A DNA stretch of 64,000 bases from assembly GCF_000017685.1 (NCBI RefSeq), contig NC_010602.1, positions 1,054,001 to 1,118,000 on the forward strand, in the 5' to 3' direction. The position numbers and the translations under genes are program-made. The notes beneath the pieces are model-generated. The model searched no databases and was not told the origin of the DNA. It saw only the letters and a program-made list of their open reading frames with translations. This DNA is from Leptospira biflexa serovar Patoc strain 'Patoc 1 (Paris)' (GTDB lineage Bacteria > Spirochaetota > Leptospiria > Leptospirales > Leptospiraceae). This document shows, one piece after another, positions 18,538-27,310 of the stretch (the first letter of the stretch is position 1; each line of letters begins with the position of its first letter).

Positions 18538-19743
18538 GTGAAGTTTGAATCACTTTATCGTCATTTTTTGCTCACAAGAGCCACTCATATTCCCGTGACA
18601 AACGAGAAGGGAGATCTTGTCGGTTTACTTTCTAAAGACCGAGTCCATCGTGAATTGTCGGATCTTGGAAAAGAACGAGAAGATTTGGATCAAATCCCAA
18701 TCGATATTTTGGAAACAGAACTAAACGAATCTGTTATTTTATACTTTAAGGAAACATCTCTCATCCCAGTGATTGGGCTCGATGGAGAAAAAAAAGAAAC
18801 TTGGGACAAACCAAGATTCCTTGCGGCCTTTACCAAATTAGAATCCAAACAAATTCGCGATCCAAAACTGGATTCAATCGAATCCAAACTAGAGAAAAAA
18901 AAAGAAAATTTGGATTCCGTCCAGTGGTTTATGGAACTCATCTTATCCCATTTCCCGGATGGACTGATTGCCACGGATGTGACCGGTGGTACTATATTTT
19001 ATAATGAAAGTTTTGAAAATGGTATTCTCACAAAATCACTGTTTGGTGATTCGATTGAAACAGCTGAAAAGTATTTACACAACCTAAATCGGGAAGTACT
19101 TGCTTCGTATCTCAAAGAACATGATTTGAGTATGGGGAAAGAAGCCGATACCAATGTATTAACAACGATGTTACCAGACTTACAATCACAAGTGCGGATC
19201 ATCACATTAAAAAAAGAGAAGAAAGTGGTTGGGTTTTTATACCATTTTGCAACGAGTGTGGGTGGGTTTGGGAATGGAAAAGGTAAGTCAGAATTCCCTG
19301 ATTTGGATTTGGCCTTCCATTCCAAATTGCCATTAGAAACCGTTCTTGCAGAAATGGAAGCGCACTACATCCACAAATCCTTACAAAGGAATTCTCAAAA
19401 TATTTCCCATGCGGCAAGTGAGCTCGGAATCCCGAGAACCACCTTACAAAACAGAATCCGTTTTTTGAATTTGGCAGAAAGGTTCCAAAACAACCAAAAG
19501 GAAAGAGTGGTCATCCCTAGAAAACGATCAGAAAAACAGGTAGCTCCCGAAAAAAAACCACTTCCAAAAAAGGGACAAAGCAAAAAACAATCAAGTTTGC
19601 CAAAGAAGAAATCCAAAAATACACAACAAAAACCAGTTAAATCAGCAAAACAAACGACTCCCACTGAGAAAAAACAAGTAAAAGCGAAGAAAGGAACTCA
19701 AAACACTGGGAAACCTAGTAAAAAGGCAAAAAAAAGACGTTGA
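18538..19743 (+). CDS. CBS-like/PAS/Fis-type transcriptional regulator with lysine-rich tail
   Basis: A 401-residue protein in four parts. Residues 1-105 look like a CBS pair (IPVTNEKGDLVGLLSKDRV and SLIPVIGLDGEKKE). About 125-245 is a PAS-like sensor (SHFPDGLIATDVTGGTIFYN). About 262-310 is a Fis-family HTH (NISHAASELGIPRTTLQNRI). From about 318 to 401 is a low-complexity tail of Lys, Gln, Pro and Thr, resembling histone H1 or the C-termini of some bacterial nucleoid proteins. PAS-Fis proteins normally carry a central AAA+ domain to open sigma-54 promoters; none is present. The GTG start has no clear ribosome site. The tail probably binds DNA or RNA without sequence preference (inference). 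Its target is unknown. Confidence 0.75.
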   Translation: MKFESLYRHFLLTRATHIPVTNEKGDLVGLLSKDRVHRELSDLGKEREDLDQIPIDILETELNESVILYFKETSLIPVIGLDGEKKETWDKPRFLAAFTKLESKQIRDPKLDSIESKLEKKKENLDSVQWFMELILSHFPDGLIATDVTGGTIFYNESFENGILTKSLFGDSIETAEKYLHNLNREVLASYLKEHDLSMGKEADTNVLTTMLPDLQSQVRIITLKKEKKVVGFLYHFATSVGGFGNGKGKSEFPDLDLAFHSKLPLETVLAEMEAHYIHKSLQRNSQNISHAASELGIPRTTLQNRIRFLNLAERFQNNQKERVVIPRKRSEKQVAPEKKPLPKKGQSKKQSSLPKKKSKNTQQKPVKSAKQTTPTEKKQVKAKKGTQNTGKPSKKAKKRR

Positions 19744-19885
19744 CGAAAACGCTCAGGAAAAGAAGTTTTTCATTACCGTTTGAGAAAACACCTCCGCACT
19801 TCGCTGTTTCACTTGCATACATAACTTGCACAAATGGTTTCCCGAATTTTATCAAATACTCTAACAAATCAATGTAGAACAATCT

Positions 19886-21289
19886 ATGGCATCACGCAAA
19901 CAAGAAGAAATCCAAGTCAATCCCCCTGAAGAACCAACTGAATACACAAACGGCATCATGGACCAAGACGATGCCCAAGAGCCACCGAAACAGTTTAAAA
20001 AGAAAAAGAACCGATACGAAGGTCCTATTCCTCCTCCACTTGATTTAGTCGAACTCAAGAAAAAAAACATCAACGAACTGGCAGACCTCGCGAAAGGTTT
20101 GGGAGTAGAGAACACTCATGGTTTGAAAAAACAAAACTTGATGTTTGCACTCCTCCAAGCGCAAACCGAAAAAGATGGTCAAGTGCACGCAGCGGGAGTC
20201 ATGGAAAGGCTTCCTGATGGATATGGTTTCCTTCGTTCACCTGACTACAATTATGTGCCAGGTCCGGATGATATTTATGTTTCTCCTTCTCAAATCAAAT
20301 TGTTTGGCCTTCGCACAGGGGATACGGTAACAGGCCTTATTCGTCCTCCCAAAGAAGCAGAACGATTTTTTGCAATGTTACGTGTGGAATCCATCAATGG
20401 TTTCCCAGTGGAAGTTGCACAAAAAAGAAATTTATTTGATAACCTAACACCACTTTACCCAAGCGAAAGGATCAATATGGAGTTTGATCCAAGCCATCTG
20501 GACACTCGAGTGATTGATCTTATGTGCCCGATTGGAAAGGGACAAAGGGCACTCATTGTGGCGCCACCGAGAACTGGGAAAACAGTTCTCATGCAATCCA
20601 TTGCCAATGCGATAACAAGGAACCACCCAGAAATTTTTCTCATCGTTTTACTCATTGATGAACGTCCTGAAGAAGTAACCGACATGGCGCGTCATGTAAA
20701 AGGTGAAGTTGTGAGTTCTACGTTTGATGAACCAGCACAACGCCACGTCCAAGTTGCTGAGATGGTCATTGAAAAAGCAAAACGACTCGTGGAACATGGA
20801 AAGGATGTGGTCATCCTCCTCGATTCCATCACAAGGCTTGCCCGTGCATACAACCAAGTGGTTCCGACTTCAGGAAAGATCCTTTCTGGTGGTGTGGACT
20901 CCAATGCCCTCCACAAACCAAAACGATTTTTTGGTGCCGCAAGGAATATCGAAGAGGGTGGGTCTCTTACCATCATTGCAACAGCCCTCATTGACACAGG
21001 GTCTAGAATGGACGAAGTGATTTTTGAGGAATTTAAGGGAACGGGAAATATGGAAATCCATTTGGACCGAAAACTCGCGGACAAACGAATTTTCCCTGCC
21101 ATCGACATCAACCGCTCAGGGACCAGGAAGGAAGAACTCCTCCTCCCACAAGATACGCTCACTCGTGTCTTTATCCTCCGAAAAGTACTTTCTCCTATGA
21201 GTATCACCGAAAGTATGGAACTATTGATTGAAAAAATGCGTGGCGCGAAGACAAACGACCAATTCCTCGCCAGCATGAATACGAACTAA
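19886..21289 (+). CDS. rho: Transcription termination factor Rho
   Basis: A 467-residue hexameric RNA helicase that ends untranslated transcripts. An N-terminal extension of about 55 charged residues precedes the Rho_N helix bundle and the cold-shock-like primary RNA site ([20 protein letters not shown] at about 112-131). The Walker A is [10 protein letters not shown] at about 228, the Walker B ends in [16 protein letters not shown] at about 309, and the Q/R loops follow ([20 protein letters not shown]). No insertion or loss of key residues. rpmE follows ten bases downstream. The 142-base region before it (19744-19885) is the leader; I see no clear attenuator there. Confidence 0.98.
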   Translation: MASRKQEEIQVNPPEEPTEYTNGIMDQDDAQEPPKQFKKKKNRYEGPIPPPLDLVELKKKNINELADLAKGLGVENTHGLKKQNLMFALLQAQTEKDGQVHAAGVMERLPDGYGFLRSPDYNYVPGPDDIYVSPSQIKLFGLRTGDTVTGLIRPPKEAERFFAMLRVESINGFPVEVAQKRNLFDNLTPLYPSERINMEFDPSHLDTRVIDLMCPIGKGQRALIVAPPRTGKTVLMQSIANAITRNHPEIFLIVLLIDERPEEVTDMARHVKGEVVSSTFDEPAQRHVQVAEMVIEKAKRLVEHGKDVVILLDSITRLARAYNQVVPTSGKILSGGVDSNALHKPKRFFGAARNIEEGGSLTIIATALIDTGSRMDEVIFEEFKGTGNMEIHLDRKLADKRIFPAIDINRSGTRKEELLLPQDTLTRVFILRKVLSPMSITESMELLIEKMRGAKTNDQFLASMNTN

Positions 21290-21299
21290 AAGGGCCACC

Positions 21300-21500
21300 A
21301 TGAAAACTGACATCCATCCAAAATACGTTGCTGCCAAAATCAAATGTGCTTGTGGTACTGTGATTGAAACACGTTCCACTTCCGGGGACATCAGTGTGGA
21401 AATTTGTTCCAACTGCCACCCTTTCTTCACGGGAAAATCCAAACTCGTGGACACAACAGGCCGCGTAGACAAGTTCAAGAAAAAATACAAAATGAAATAA
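21300..21500 (+). CDS. rpmE: 50S ribosomal protein L31, zinc-binding form
   Basis: A 66-residue protein beginning MKTDIHPKY, with cysteines in CACG (16, 18) and [11 protein letters not shown] (36, 39) that form the zinc site of the C+ type L31. It sits on the large subunit at the subunit interface. The rho-rpmE order is common in bacteria. The start has a ribosome site inside the short gap after rho, and a small hairpin overlaps the stop. Confidence 0.97.
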   Translation: MKTDIHPKYVAAKIKCACGTVIETRSTSGDISVEICSNCHPFFTGKSKLVDTTGRVDKFKKKYKMK

Positions 21501-21519
21501 GAGGCTTTTGCCTCTTTCG
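21499..21519 (+). terminator. Probable terminator after rpmE
   Basis: A perfect 7-base stem AAGAGGC/GCCTCTT with a TTTT loop overlaps the rpmE stop codon and is followed by only a short T run, so termination may be partial and the gene at 21550 may also be read through. Confidence 0.5.
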
Positions 21520-21549
21520 GACCGTCTAAGTTACAACAGGAGATCACTC

Positions 21550-22344
21550 ATGGCAGTAATGGACTTTGCTCGCTACAAAGAAATCAACGACCAAAGGATG
21601 AATTACCGTGAGATGGAAGACGCAACCGTCGTCTCCTATTACCGCAACACAGGTTGCGGGGACGGATACCGCATCTATTTAAAGTTAAATGAAAGCCTTG
21701 TTGTAGAAGACGCCAGTTACACCACAACAGGCTGTGGGTTTGGGATTGTGGCACTTGCCATGGCAACTGAATACGCCAAAGGTAAATCCATCACGGATCT
21801 CAAAAACCTAACACCAGAGACTCTCGAAACACTTTTTGAATTTCCAGAACGTAGGAAAAACTACCCAGAATCGGCTGTGGCTGCTCTCAAAAAAGCAGTT
21901 GAAGATTATGAATCAGGCCAAGGGGTTCCCAAAGAAAACCGAATCACCAAAGCACAAACCATGGAACTCCTTCACACCCAAGGGCATTTGCGAGATGCAA
22001 AATTATCCAGTGTGATGCTCGAGAAAGAAAAATTGGATGGCGTTGATTTTAGTGGAGCAGACCTCCACAACGCCTTCCTGCAAAACTCTAGTTTTGTCGG
22101 TGCGAACTTTTCTGGAGCAAACTTAAAAGCTTCCTTCTTTAATGGAGCCGATTTACGGAACGCCAATTTTCGAGGCGCTGATTTACGTTTTGCCAAACTT
22201 GCGTCCGCTAAAATCGAAGATGCTGATTTCACAGATGCCATCTATGACATTGGAACCCGAGTGGACCATAGCCAAATGTACATCTTTGATGTGATGAAAA
22301 AAGCAGGCAAAGACCTTTACCTCAAAAAAGAGGATGGGGAATGA
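21550..22344 (+). CDS. IscU/NifU-like domain fused to pentapeptide repeats
   Basis: A 264-residue protein with AGGAG nine bases before the ATG. Residues 22-120 are an IscU/NifU N-terminal-like iron-sulfur scaffold domain: Cys36 in NTGCGDGY and Cys62 in TTGCGFGIVAL match the first two scaffold cysteines, but the third (expected near 106 in a 'HCS' context) is replaced by KNYPES. Residues about 155-235 are pentapeptide repeats (A-D/N-L/F pattern: GVDFSGADLHNAFL, GANFSGANL, GADLRNANFRGADL), a right-handed beta-helix. IscU-like domains hold or bind clusters; the loss of one cysteine argues against a full scaffold. The fusion is unusual; no isc/suf genes adjoin it. A gene for a 62-residue protein overlaps its end. 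Confidence 0.85.
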   Translation: MAVMDFARYKEINDQRMNYREMEDATVVSYYRNTGCGDGYRIYLKLNESLVVEDASYTTTGCGFGIVALAMATEYAKGKSITDLKNLTPETLETLFEFPERRKNYPESAVAALKKAVEDYESGQGVPKENRITKAQTMELLHTQGHLRDAKLSSVMLEKEKLDGVDFSGADLHNAFLQNSSFVGANFSGANLKASFFNGADLRNANFRGADLRFAKLASAKIEDADFTDAIYDIGTRVDHSQMYIFDVMKKAGKDLYLKKEDGE

Positions 22345-22529
22345 AACCTGGCGATAAGGCGAAACTCACCAAACAAACCTTCCTTCACCAAGGAATTTTC
22401 ATTTTTACAGGTTCCACTGTGGAAATCAAAGAAATCCAAAGCGATAAGGCAATTGTCATTTATAACGACAAAGAAGGTTATCCTCACGATTTAGAGATGA
22501 ATCTGACGGATTTGGCACCCATTTCTTAA
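22341..22529 (+). CDS. Small conserved-looking protein of unknown function
   Basis: A 62-residue protein starting at the ATGA overlap with the IscU/pentapeptide gene. The pattern KPGDKAKLT then VEIKEIQSDKAIVIYNDKEG reads as a small beta-barrel (SH3/KOW-like). It is soluble and lacks cysteines. The overlap indicates coupled translation, so it may assist the upstream protein, but nothing in the sequence proves it. Confidence 0.7.
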   Translation: MKPGDKAKLTKQTFLHQGIFIFTGSTVEIKEIQSDKAIVIYNDKEGYPHDLEMNLTDLAPIS

Positions 22530-22594
22530 GAGTTTTGTAAACCCGATTTTCTTGACACAAAAGAAGAGAATCGTAACGTATTGTTAATCCAAGT

Positions 22595-22954
22595 ATGTTG
22601 ATTCAAAGCCACCGTCAGGAAAACCACCTGTTACTCTCCATCCAAAGGGATGTCCTGATGGAAAATTCACGTGAATTTTACCAAGAGTTTGAGAAAGCAA
22701 TCGAAAGTTCTAATTTTGGCAAATTGACCATGGACTTTCATTCGGTGAAATTTTTAGATTCCAGTGGAATCGGCGCTGTGATCAAAGCATCTTCTGCCTT
22801 ACACAATCGTGGTGTGGAAATTTTTGTGACCAATCTCAATAAAAATTTAAATTCAGTCTTTCGACTTTCGGGACTCAATCACATTCTCTCCATTTTGACT
22901 TTGGATGAATATCTTTCTAAATTTCCAGAGTTCCAAAATACTCTAGAGGCTTAA
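22595..22954 (+). CDS. STAS-domain anti-sigma factor antagonist
   Basis: A 119-residue single STAS domain with the phosphorylatable serine in KFLDSSGIGAVIKA at about 57-58. In partner switching an anti-sigma kinase phosphorylates this serine and a PP2C (SpoIIE/RsbU) phosphatase removes the phosphate. Two such phosphatases occur in this window (28144-30069 and 49047-50807) but none is adjacent, so pairing is only possible, not shown. A TTGACA element at 22552-22557 is upstream but lacks a convincing -10. Confidence 0.9.
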   Translation: MLIQSHRQENHLLLSIQRDVLMENSREFYQEFEKAIESSNFGKLTMDFHSVKFLDSSGIGAVIKASSALHNRGVEIFVTNLNKNLNSVFRLSGLNHILSILTLDEYLSKFPEFQNTLEA

Positions 22955-22961
22955 AACAAAT

Positions 22962-23726
22962 ATGAAACTCTTTCGACTTTTTTCCGTTTTGATCTTTCCT
23001 TTGGTTCTTTTCAACTCTTGCGCATCAGGTGTTAAATCCAGATCATTACTCTTTCGTAGTAATGAGTTTGCGATTTATACTGTGAACCGAGATAAGATCA
23101 ATGTTAAAACAGAATCCTCTGTTGCCAAAACCTTCGCTCATCCCGTGGAACTTAACGAAGACAAAGTTTTGGATTTACTAGGAAACATTCGTTTTCGAGA
23201 AGAAAGTTCTTACGGTGATGTCAACCAATACATCTTTGAAGAAAAAGAAGTGAAAGAGTTTGCATTGGATTTGGTGGATGGATTACAAAAATTAAAACCA
23301 AACCAAATTTTACTAGTGATCTCCAAATACAATCCTGTGAAATCAGTTGTTTCTCATTATTCAAGGACTGCGTTTTATATTTGGTCCACGGATACTTCCA
23401 TCGAAATCTTATTTGGTGAATTACAAAAAGAAATTTCATACGATGAACAAGGGAATTATTTTGATTGGTCCAACATTCCTGATATCCCTTTTGATCATTT
23501 CCCGCAGTCAACATATGTTTTGCAAGGCCAAGGTTTTAGCTTTAAAAAAGTTGGTGGATTTCGTAACAGGCATTGGCTCGTCTTTGATAAGTCGGATTTG
23601 GCAAAATTGAAATTTGAAAAACGAAAAAAAAGTTCGAATGAAATTTCAAATTCAGTGGATGCCGATCTCAAACCCGAAAAAAAAATCTCTCGCGATGAAG
23701 AAGACGGAGTTTTGTTAGAAGAGTAA
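22962..23726 (+). CDS. Putative lipoprotein of unknown function
   Basis: A 254-residue protein with a lipoprotein signal peptide ending in FNSC at residues 16-19 (Cys19 as the lipid site). The mature protein has a mix of strands and helices and a charged C-terminus (about 215-254) rich in Lys and Glu. I do not recognise a domain; the pattern LLVISKYNPVKSVVSHYSRT near the middle may be a guide for searches. Seven bases after the STAS gene and overlapping the convergent FapA-like gene by 12 bases. Confidence 0.8.
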   Translation: MKLFRLFSVLIFPLVLFNSCASGVKSRSLLFRSNEFAIYTVNRDKINVKTESSVAKTFAHPVELNEDKVLDLLGNIRFREESSYGDVNQYIFEEKEVKEFALDLVDGLQKLKPNQILLVISKYNPVKSVVSHYSRTAFYIWSTDTSIEILFGELQKEISYDEQGNYFDWSNIPDIPFDHFPQSTYVLQGQGFSFKKVGGFRNRHWLVFDKSDLAKLKFEKRKKSSNEISNSVDADLKPEKKISRDEEDGVLLEE

Positions 23727-25397
23727 ATCGTCTTCTTTTCGAATCACATTCCGATCGGTTTGGATGGAACCATCGGTTCCCAAGTAAAAATGAGTTTTGC
23801 CTACAAGGGAACTCATTCCCATTCGGTAATTTTTCCCTGCACCAAAACTTAAATCCACTCCTGGGAAAACTTCTCGTTCCACATCCACAAAGGCTTCTGG
23901 ATTTGGTTCGTAGGAACCAAGTGCTGTTTCAAATTGTTTGATTTCTGTTTCGAGTACTTTTGTGAACTTGTCATTCCCATCTTTTAATTTGGTGATCGTG
24001 TCCTTTTCTTCTTGGCTCAGTTCCTTTTTTTGACTTTTTTCTACGAGTTTGGTAAGAGTGAGTTGGACTTTATGAAGAGTGATTTCTTTTTCCGAGATCT
24101 CTTTTTTCATTCGATTGAGTTCATCTAAAAGTTCGGGTGGGGTTCCAATCGCCACCTTGGTTTTGGTTTCCACAACGGCTCCGAGTTTGGCACAAGTGAG
24201 TGAGTTCCCAGCAATGATAGTGCCACCAATCACTTCTCCGCGGCCTCCCATGACTCGGATCAAATCTTTGGCAGAAATCTCGGAATGCATTACCGCCTCT
24301 TCGACAAAAATAGAACCTTGGGCAGTGAGTTTTCCTTGTTCGACAAACTTAGCATAGATATTCCCTTCGGATTCAATGTATCCTTCGCCCCGTCCCATAA
24401 ACCCACCTGAAAGAACAATATCCCCTTTTGCCTTGAGGAAGGCCTTTCCTACTGAGTTACGAATGATGATACTACCACTAGTTGTGAGAGAAAACCCATC
24501 TCCAATTTTTTCTTCCACGATGATGGTTCCTGGAAAATCGATATTCCCTGTTGAATAGTCCACAGCTTCCAATTGGATCACTTCATCCACTTTGATTTCC
24601 CAAGCGGCAGACAAAACGGGTCGACCTGCAATTTTCGCGTACAGTTTGTCCTCTCTTAGTTCGACATTGGGGCCAAGGATCCATTCTACGATTTTTTCTT
24701 CTTGGTAAGGAAGGATGGTTCCAGTCACTGTTTTCCCAAACTCTCCTTTTTTTGGAGGGATTTTTTCAGCAATGAGATCACCTGGTTTTACCGATTGGAT
24801 GACACCAATGTTTTTATAATTGATTCTTCCGTGTTCATCTTCTTCTAACTGTGGTTTGTTGTCCGATCGAAAGTAGATTTTGATTTCACCATCCTTGCCT
24901 GGAACGGGTAGAATCCCTTTTGCAATTACATAGGGTACAAAAAATTCAGGATTTTTGATTTGGTTTTGGATGACAGAATCGATGATCCCAACTGACACTC
25001 CCACCGCAGCAATTTGTTCACGTAATTGGTGTTCGGTGAGAAGTGGGCCCCCGTGTTTAGGAGGGTGGAGGACCATTTTTGCTTCCATTCCATCGTCGGA
25101 TATGCTGATGTCGGCATAGGAGGGGACAGGATCCCCTTTGGACCAAGTTCCAATTTCAACTGGTTTCCCATCGGCAATGAGGACAATTTTTTTTAAGTGT
25201 TCGGTTTGGTATCCTTCCACTCCAAAGAGTTGCACTCGTGCAAGGACATCCTTGTATTCGACTTTTTTCCCTTTCGATCCAGGTTTAGTGATTTTTAATA
25301 TGGCTTTGCCATTTGTATTTTCGATTTGGAAGTATCCATTTTCAGATGCTTCTAAATCTTGCAAAATTCGATCAGTATAGGAGTCAGGACCTGGCAT
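23715..25397 (-). CDS. FapA/DUF342-domain protein
   Basis: A 560-residue soluble protein of the flagellar assembly protein A (DUF342) family. Residues about 130-400 carry the DUF342 core, with VKPGDLIAEKIPPKKGEFGK at about 205 and a glycine-rich beta-helix rise (GDIVLSGGFMGRGEGYIES, GGRGEVIGGTIIAGN). A coiled coil lies at about 430-500 (LLDELNRMKKEISEKEITLH). Related to FapA of Vibrio and to polymer-forming proteins; the beta-helix suggests an assembly or scaffolding role. There are no flagellar genes nearby. The start is ATG at 25397, directly after the glycosyltransferase stop at 25398. Confidence 0.88.
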   Translation of the reverse strand: MPGPDSYTDRILQDLEASENGYFQIENTNGKAILKITKPGSKGKKVEYKDVLARVQLFGVEGYQTEHLKKIVLIADGKPVEIGTWSKGDPVPSYADISISDDGMEAKMVLHPPKHGGPLLTEHQLREQIAAVGVSVGIIDSVIQNQIKNPEFFVPYVIAKGILPVPGKDGEIKIYFRSDNKPQLEEDEHGRINYKNIGVIQSVKPGDLIAEKIPPKKGEFGKTVTGTILPYQEEKIVEWILGPNVELREDKLYAKIAGRPVLSAAWEIKVDEVIQLEAVDYSTGNIDFPGTIIVEEKIGDGFSLTTSGSIIIRNSVGKAFLKAKGDIVLSGGFMGRGEGYIESEGNIYAKFVEQGKLTAQGSIFVEEAVMHSEISAKDLIRVMGGRGEVIGGTIIAGNSLTCAKLGAVVETKTKVAIGTPPELLDELNRMKKEISEKEITLHKVQLTLTKLVEKSQKKELSQEEKDTITKLKDGNDKFTKVLETEIKQFETALGSYEPNPEAFVDVEREVFPGVDLSFGAGKNYRMGMSSLVGKTHFYLGTDGSIQTDRNVIRKEDDLLF

Positions 25398-26465
25398 TTA
25401 TGTATATTCTAACAAATGACGGATCACATCTTCTTCGCCATCTATTTTTAGTTCCAATTTTGGAGTCATTTGATCAAGAGTTCTCATGGTTGTCAGCACT
25501 GATTCAAATTCACAAGAAATAATTTTTTCCAAATGAACATAGGCCGACCGAAAGTACAAATCGAGTGCATTCACTAAATATAAGTATTCGCTAAAGTCAC
25601 CTCGGTCCGTGTACAGAATGGGAGTGTTTGCATAATAACATTCACTTAAGATTCCATACCCAGGCTTTGTACAAACAAAATCAGAAGCGGCCACCAAATC
25701 GGGATAATGTGAAACTTCCGGTACCAAAATTCCATCTTTTTGAATCCCTGGAACTCCGTAGGCCACGAGTTGGATGTTTTTTGGCAAATTGTCTGTTTGA
25801 AGGGTATGGCCTTCCAATCCATAGGCACCAAAGGACAATAGGATATAGGTCATTTCATCTTGGAACCCAAAGGACTTTCGAGCCATTGTTTTGGGCATCG
25901 TTGGTTTTCGTCCCACAAGACCAATCTGCGTTTGTTCTAAAAAATGGGGCATGGGACAGTGGAAAGGGAATACAAGTGCCTCTGTTGCAAACCCGTATTC
26001 TACTTCCAATTGGTCGCTCAGATTTCCAAAATACACATCAGATTTGGCATAATTGCGGTAAATAAAATCCCAAGTGAAATTACCAAGATAGATGCTTGGG
26101 ATTCCCACTTCCAAAGCAATCGTGATGGGAAAAGAAGAACTATCTGTAAGGATGAGAGAGATATTGTTTTCTTTGATGTATTTTGTTTCTTCTTTTAAGA
26201 GGGAAGATTTGGTTTTTTCAAACTGAATGAGCTCTTCTTTTGTTGCCTGTAGATCAATGGATAAAGAATCTTTTTGCGAAATACCAACGTCTAGTTTCAG
26301 GGATCTCAATTTTAATTTAGGATGTTGGAAATCAATAAAGGCGATGCGTGTGCTCACCAGATGGATTTCTTCGATGAAATCTTCATCTAATAAGCGTTTA
26401 ATGATGTTTCCAGAACGACTGATGTGACCAAAACCATGGCCTGAGATCGAATAATAAATTTTCAT
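25398..26465 (-). CDS. GT-B glycosyltransferase-like protein (GHGFGH family)
   Basis: A 355-residue protein resembling MurG/MGT-type glycosyltransferases. The glycine-rich N-terminal loop SGHGFGHISRSGNI (about 8-21) and the C-terminal donor-binding segment CTKPGYGILSECYYANTP (about 285-302) mark the two Rossmann halves. A similar N-terminal half precedes the kinase in plant arabinokinase, but no kinase domain is present here. Donor and acceptor are unknown. Its start overlaps the stop of the upstream rRNA methyltransferase by four bases, and the FapA-like gene follows directly. Confidence 0.78.
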   Translation of the reverse strand: MKIYYSISGHGFGHISRSGNIIKRLLDEDFIEEIHLVSTRIAFIDFQHPKLKLRSLKLDVGISQKDSLSIDLQATKEELIQFEKTKSSLLKEETKYIKENNISLILTDSSSFPITIALEVGIPSIYLGNFTWDFIYRNYAKSDVYFGNLSDQLEVEYGFATEALVFPFHCPMPHFLEQTQIGLVGRKPTMPKTMARKSFGFQDEMTYILLSFGAYGLEGHTLQTDNLPKNIQLVAYGVPGIQKDGILVPEVSHYPDLVAASDFVCTKPGYGILSECYYANTPILYTDRGDFSEYLYLVNALDLYFRSAYVHLEKIISCEFESVLTTMRTLDQMTPKLELKIDGEEDVIRHLLEYT

Positions 26466-27295
26466 TTGGATCTTTGGCGGATGGATTCATACAAAACGAT
26501 GCCACAAGACATAGCCAAATTGAGGGAATCCGCTTCACCAAACATAGGCAAATACAAAGTTGTATCTGCGAGTTCTTTGGCAAGTGGGCTAAGTCCATAC
26601 TGCTCACTTCCAAATAAAAAAACTGACTTTTCTTTTAGGTTCACCGAAGTGTATAAAGTTTTTCCTTCCGGGGTGACGGCATATCGTTTGTAACCTTGTT
26701 TTTTGAACTCTGTTAAAACTTCTGTTAGGTCACCAATGTAAACAGGAAGAGTAAAAATTGTTCCTGTGCTTGCCCTCACCACATTTGGATTAAAAAGATC
26801 AATCCTTGGATCGGTGACAATCACAAGTCCCACACCTGCTCCTTCTGCCGTGCGTAGGATGGTTCCGAGATTTCCAGGTTTTTCCACACCTTCAATGATG
26901 AGGATAGGATTTGTTTCACTGGTTTGAAGGGAGTTCCAAGGAACCATGGCGCTTGGAGTCTCTGCGACTGCGATAAGACCATCCGGACGATCCCTGTAGG
27001 AAATTTTTTCAAAAATTTTCCGTGGGAGTTCAAAGATAGGACAACGAATTGATGCTATCAAACTCTCTTCATTTTCTCCCAAAAAACATTCAGGGGAAAT
27101 GAATAAACTTGTGATGTTCACAGGCAAACAAGGAATCGGTGAGTTTGGGTTTCCCGTAATGGCTTTTTTGATTTCCCGATACCCTTCGATGAAAAATTTT
27201 TTTTCTTCATCACGATTTCGTTTTTCTTTGAGGCCTGCTACCCATTTCACCTTCGGATTGGAGAAACTTGTGATGTAATTCCTTTGTGGTTTCAT
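26462..27295 (-). CDS. TrmH/SpoU-family RNA 2'-O-methyltransferase
   Basis: A 277-residue SPOUT methyltransferase. The three knot motifs are NLGTILRTAEGAGVG (motif 1, about 145), FLFGSEQYGLSP (motif 2, about 225) and LYLPMFGEADSLNLAMSCGI (motif 3, about 247-266). The N-terminal 90 residues are the substrate-binding domain found in 23S rRNA methyltransferases of this group. It methylates the ribose of an rRNA or tRNA nucleotide; the exact site cannot be read. It is part of a minus-strand run with the RlmI-like gene 15 bases upstream. Confidence 0.92.
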   Translation of the reverse strand: MKPQRNYITSFSNPKVKWVAGLKEKRNRDEEKKFFIEGYREIKKAITGNPNSPIPCLPVNITSLFISPECFLGENEESLIASIRCPIFELPRKIFEKISYRDRPDGLIAVAETPSAMVPWNSLQTSETNPILIIEGVEKPGNLGTILRTAEGAGVGLVIVTDPRIDLFNPNVVRASTGTIFTLPVYIGDLTEVLTEFKKQGYKRYAVTPEGKTLYTSVNLKEKSVFLFGSEQYGLSPLAKELADTTLYLPMFGEADSLNLAMSCGIVLYESIRQRSK

Positions 27296-27310
27296 TGGAG
27301 AAATACTCGA

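Noticed and set aside
22552..22579. Possible sigma-70 promoter (TTGACA, then TAACGT) before the STAS gene
   Set aside because: The -35 box is perfect but the -10 candidate at 16 bases matches only three of six positions, so I noted it without listing it as a feature.
24213..24228. A sigma-54-like TGGCACTATCATTGC on the minus strand
   Set aside because: It lies well inside the FapA-like coding region, encodes part of the GGTIIAGN beta-helix repeat, and no gene starts behind it.
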